This document shows, piece by piece, positions 14,637 through 15,104 of a stretch of DNA of 15,104 nt; position 1 is the first letter of the stretch, and each line of letters begins with the position of its first letter. Below the pieces are notes generated by a model. That model was not told the DNA's origin and did no database searches. It worked only from the letters and a program-made list of their open reading frames with translations. Source of the stretch: an uncultured Oceanospirillales bacterium (GTDB taxonomy: Bacteria; Pseudomonadota; Gammaproteobacteria; Pseudomonadales; Litorivicinaceae); the NCBI GenBank assembly GCA_913061245.1, contig CAJXTO010000024.1:1-15104 (forward strand), in the 5' to 3' direction. A program made the position numbers and the translations under genes.

Positions 14637-14981
14637 TTATTTTGGATTTAAGCACCCGGCTGCCAACTCGACTCCGTTCCATCCACTCAACATAAATTGA
14701 CGGATATTTTGATGGTCAGATCCCGATGGACTGTTTTGAACTGCACGGAAATGCTCTGCAAAACACCTTAAGGTTTCGTCTTCGCTCAGGCCATGAATGC
14801 GCGCAAACGAGAATACCTTGGCTGAGCCTTGATTTTCGGTGGCCTGATTAATCGCTTGTCCATTGGTAAATGCAGTCGGCGTGTGATCGTAATGTGCATC
14901 GATCACTGCCATGACATCAGCGAATTGAAGAGACTCAGGGCTGGTGCGTAATGTCTCTAAAAATGTTGTGATGTCAGCCAT
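14637..14981 (-). CDS. HopJ-family protein
   Basis: This 114-residue protein matches the HopJ family over its whole length: an N-terminal TTFLETLRTSPESLQFADVM, then YDHTPTAFTNG, NQGSAKVFSFARIHGLSEDETL, CFAEHFRAV and QNIRQFMLSGWNGV. The family name comes from a Pseudomonas type III effector candidate, but homologues are widespread in free-living gammaproteobacteria without a secretion system. A virulence role should therefore not be assumed, and the function is unknown. There is no signal peptide or membrane segment. GGAG lies eight bases before ATG 14981. The gene follows the tmRNA terminator on the same strand; TATCAT about 20 bases before the ATG is a possible -10 box with no good -35. Confidence 0.88.
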   Translation of the reverse strand: MADITTFLETLRTSPESLQFADVMAVIDAHYDHTPTAFTNGQAINQATENQGSAKVFSFARIHGLSEDETLRCFAEHFRAVQNSPSGSDHQNIRQFMLSGWNGVELAAGCLNPK

Positions 14982-15016
14982 TCAATATTCTCCATGATAG
15001 GGTGTGTTTAGTTGGC

Positions 15017-15042
15017 AAAAAGGCGCCCAACAGGCGCCTTTT
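15017..15042 (-). terminator. intrinsic terminator of the tmRNA gene
   Basis: On the minus strand GGCGCC (15033-15038) pairs with GGCGCC (15022-15027) around a 5-base loop and is followed at once by five T (15017-15021), with four A before the stem. This is a textbook Rho-independent terminator, lying 7 bases downstream of the encoded CCA end of the RNA. The flanking A/T runs also allow weaker function on the plus strand. Confidence 0.9.
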
Positions 15043-15049
15043 CCTCGTA

Positions 15050-15104
15050 TGGTGGAGACGGCGGGATTTGAACCCGCGTCCGTCAGTCCGCTGCCAAACG
15101 CTCT
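15050..15104 (-). ncRNA. ssrA: tmRNA (transfer-messenger RNA), 3' end only
   Basis: The minus strand ends in a T-arm, GCGGG TTCAAAT CCCGC, then CGTCTCC, discriminator A and an encoded CCA ending at 15050. The bases before the T-arm read CGGACGCGGGTTCAA, identical to the 3' end of E. coli tmRNA. The A discriminator and the strong terminator just after CCA fit tmRNA. The upstream 20 bases do not form a recognisable anticodon arm. A class II tRNA with a long variable arm is the alternative; the 5' part and tag-coding region lie beyond the window edge. Confidence 0.7.

Noticed and set aside
14637..14981. Type III secretion effector
   Set aside because: The HopJ name is historical; no secretion signal, chaperone or secretion genes are present, and the family is common in non-pathogens.
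15050..15104. tRNA-Leu or tRNA-Ser 3' half
   Set aside because: The A discriminator argues against Ser, no anticodon arm is visible, and the CGGACGCGGGTTCAA segment matches tmRNA. It is not fully excluded because the gene is cut by the window edge.
1..15104. CRISPR array, insertion sequence, prophage or integron
   Set aside because: I saw no regularly spaced repeats, transposase or integrase motifs, or terminal inverted repeats anywhere in the window.

Overview
The window looks like a chromosomal segment of a gammaproteobacterium. The gene families point that way: a malate synthase G of the E. coli/Pseudomonas type, a HopJ-family small protein, a PhnA/YjdM zinc-ribbon protein, a TPP-riboswitch-controlled ThiY-like protein, and the 3' end of what is most likely the tmRNA gene. 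Coding density is high, many start/stop codons overlap, and I see no transposase, integrase, CRISPR array or phage gene. Species cannot be named from the sequence.

Layout. (1) 1-1678, plus strand: the tail of a membrane protein, a small four-helix membrane protein and a MOFRL-type glycerate 2-kinase, packed as an operon. (2) 1675-3736, minus strand: a promoter, a TPP riboswitch and a two-gene operon of a ThiY-like periplasmic binding protein and an AEC-family secondary transporter. The usual ABC permease and ATPase are absent. (3) 3733-7015, minus strand: an exported protein with two thioredoxin domains and malate synthase G (glcB). (4) 7111-14628: a GAK-type locus. Seven tightly spaced minus-strand genes run in transcription order PhoU-APH fusion kinase, ATP-grasp enzyme, HprK-related kinase B, histidine phosphatase, PPP-like metallophosphoesterase, amphi-Trp protein and PhnA-like zinc-ribbon protein. 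A CofD/YvcK-like gene diverges from the other side of a 170-bp spacer. (5) 14637-15104, minus strand: a HopJ-family protein, a strong intrinsic terminator and the 3' end of tmRNA.

How the genes may work together. Glycerate 2-kinase and malate synthase G both feed C2/C3 acids derived from glyoxylate into central metabolism, although they lie on opposite strands. The thiamin operon should be repressed by TPP and probably imports a thiamin precursor. The GAK locus is the outstanding feature. As I recall, GAK is a family set recognised by co-occurrence (ATP-Grasp, Amphi-Trp, HPr-Kinase-like, plus a CofD-like protein) with no established biochemical role. Here it also carries an unusual PhoU-APH kinase and two different phosphatases. 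The set therefore contains two kinase folds, one ligase fold, one nucleotide/phospho-ligand-binding CofD fold and two phosphatase folds, which suggests a reversible phosphorylation or modification circuit. That reading is inference.
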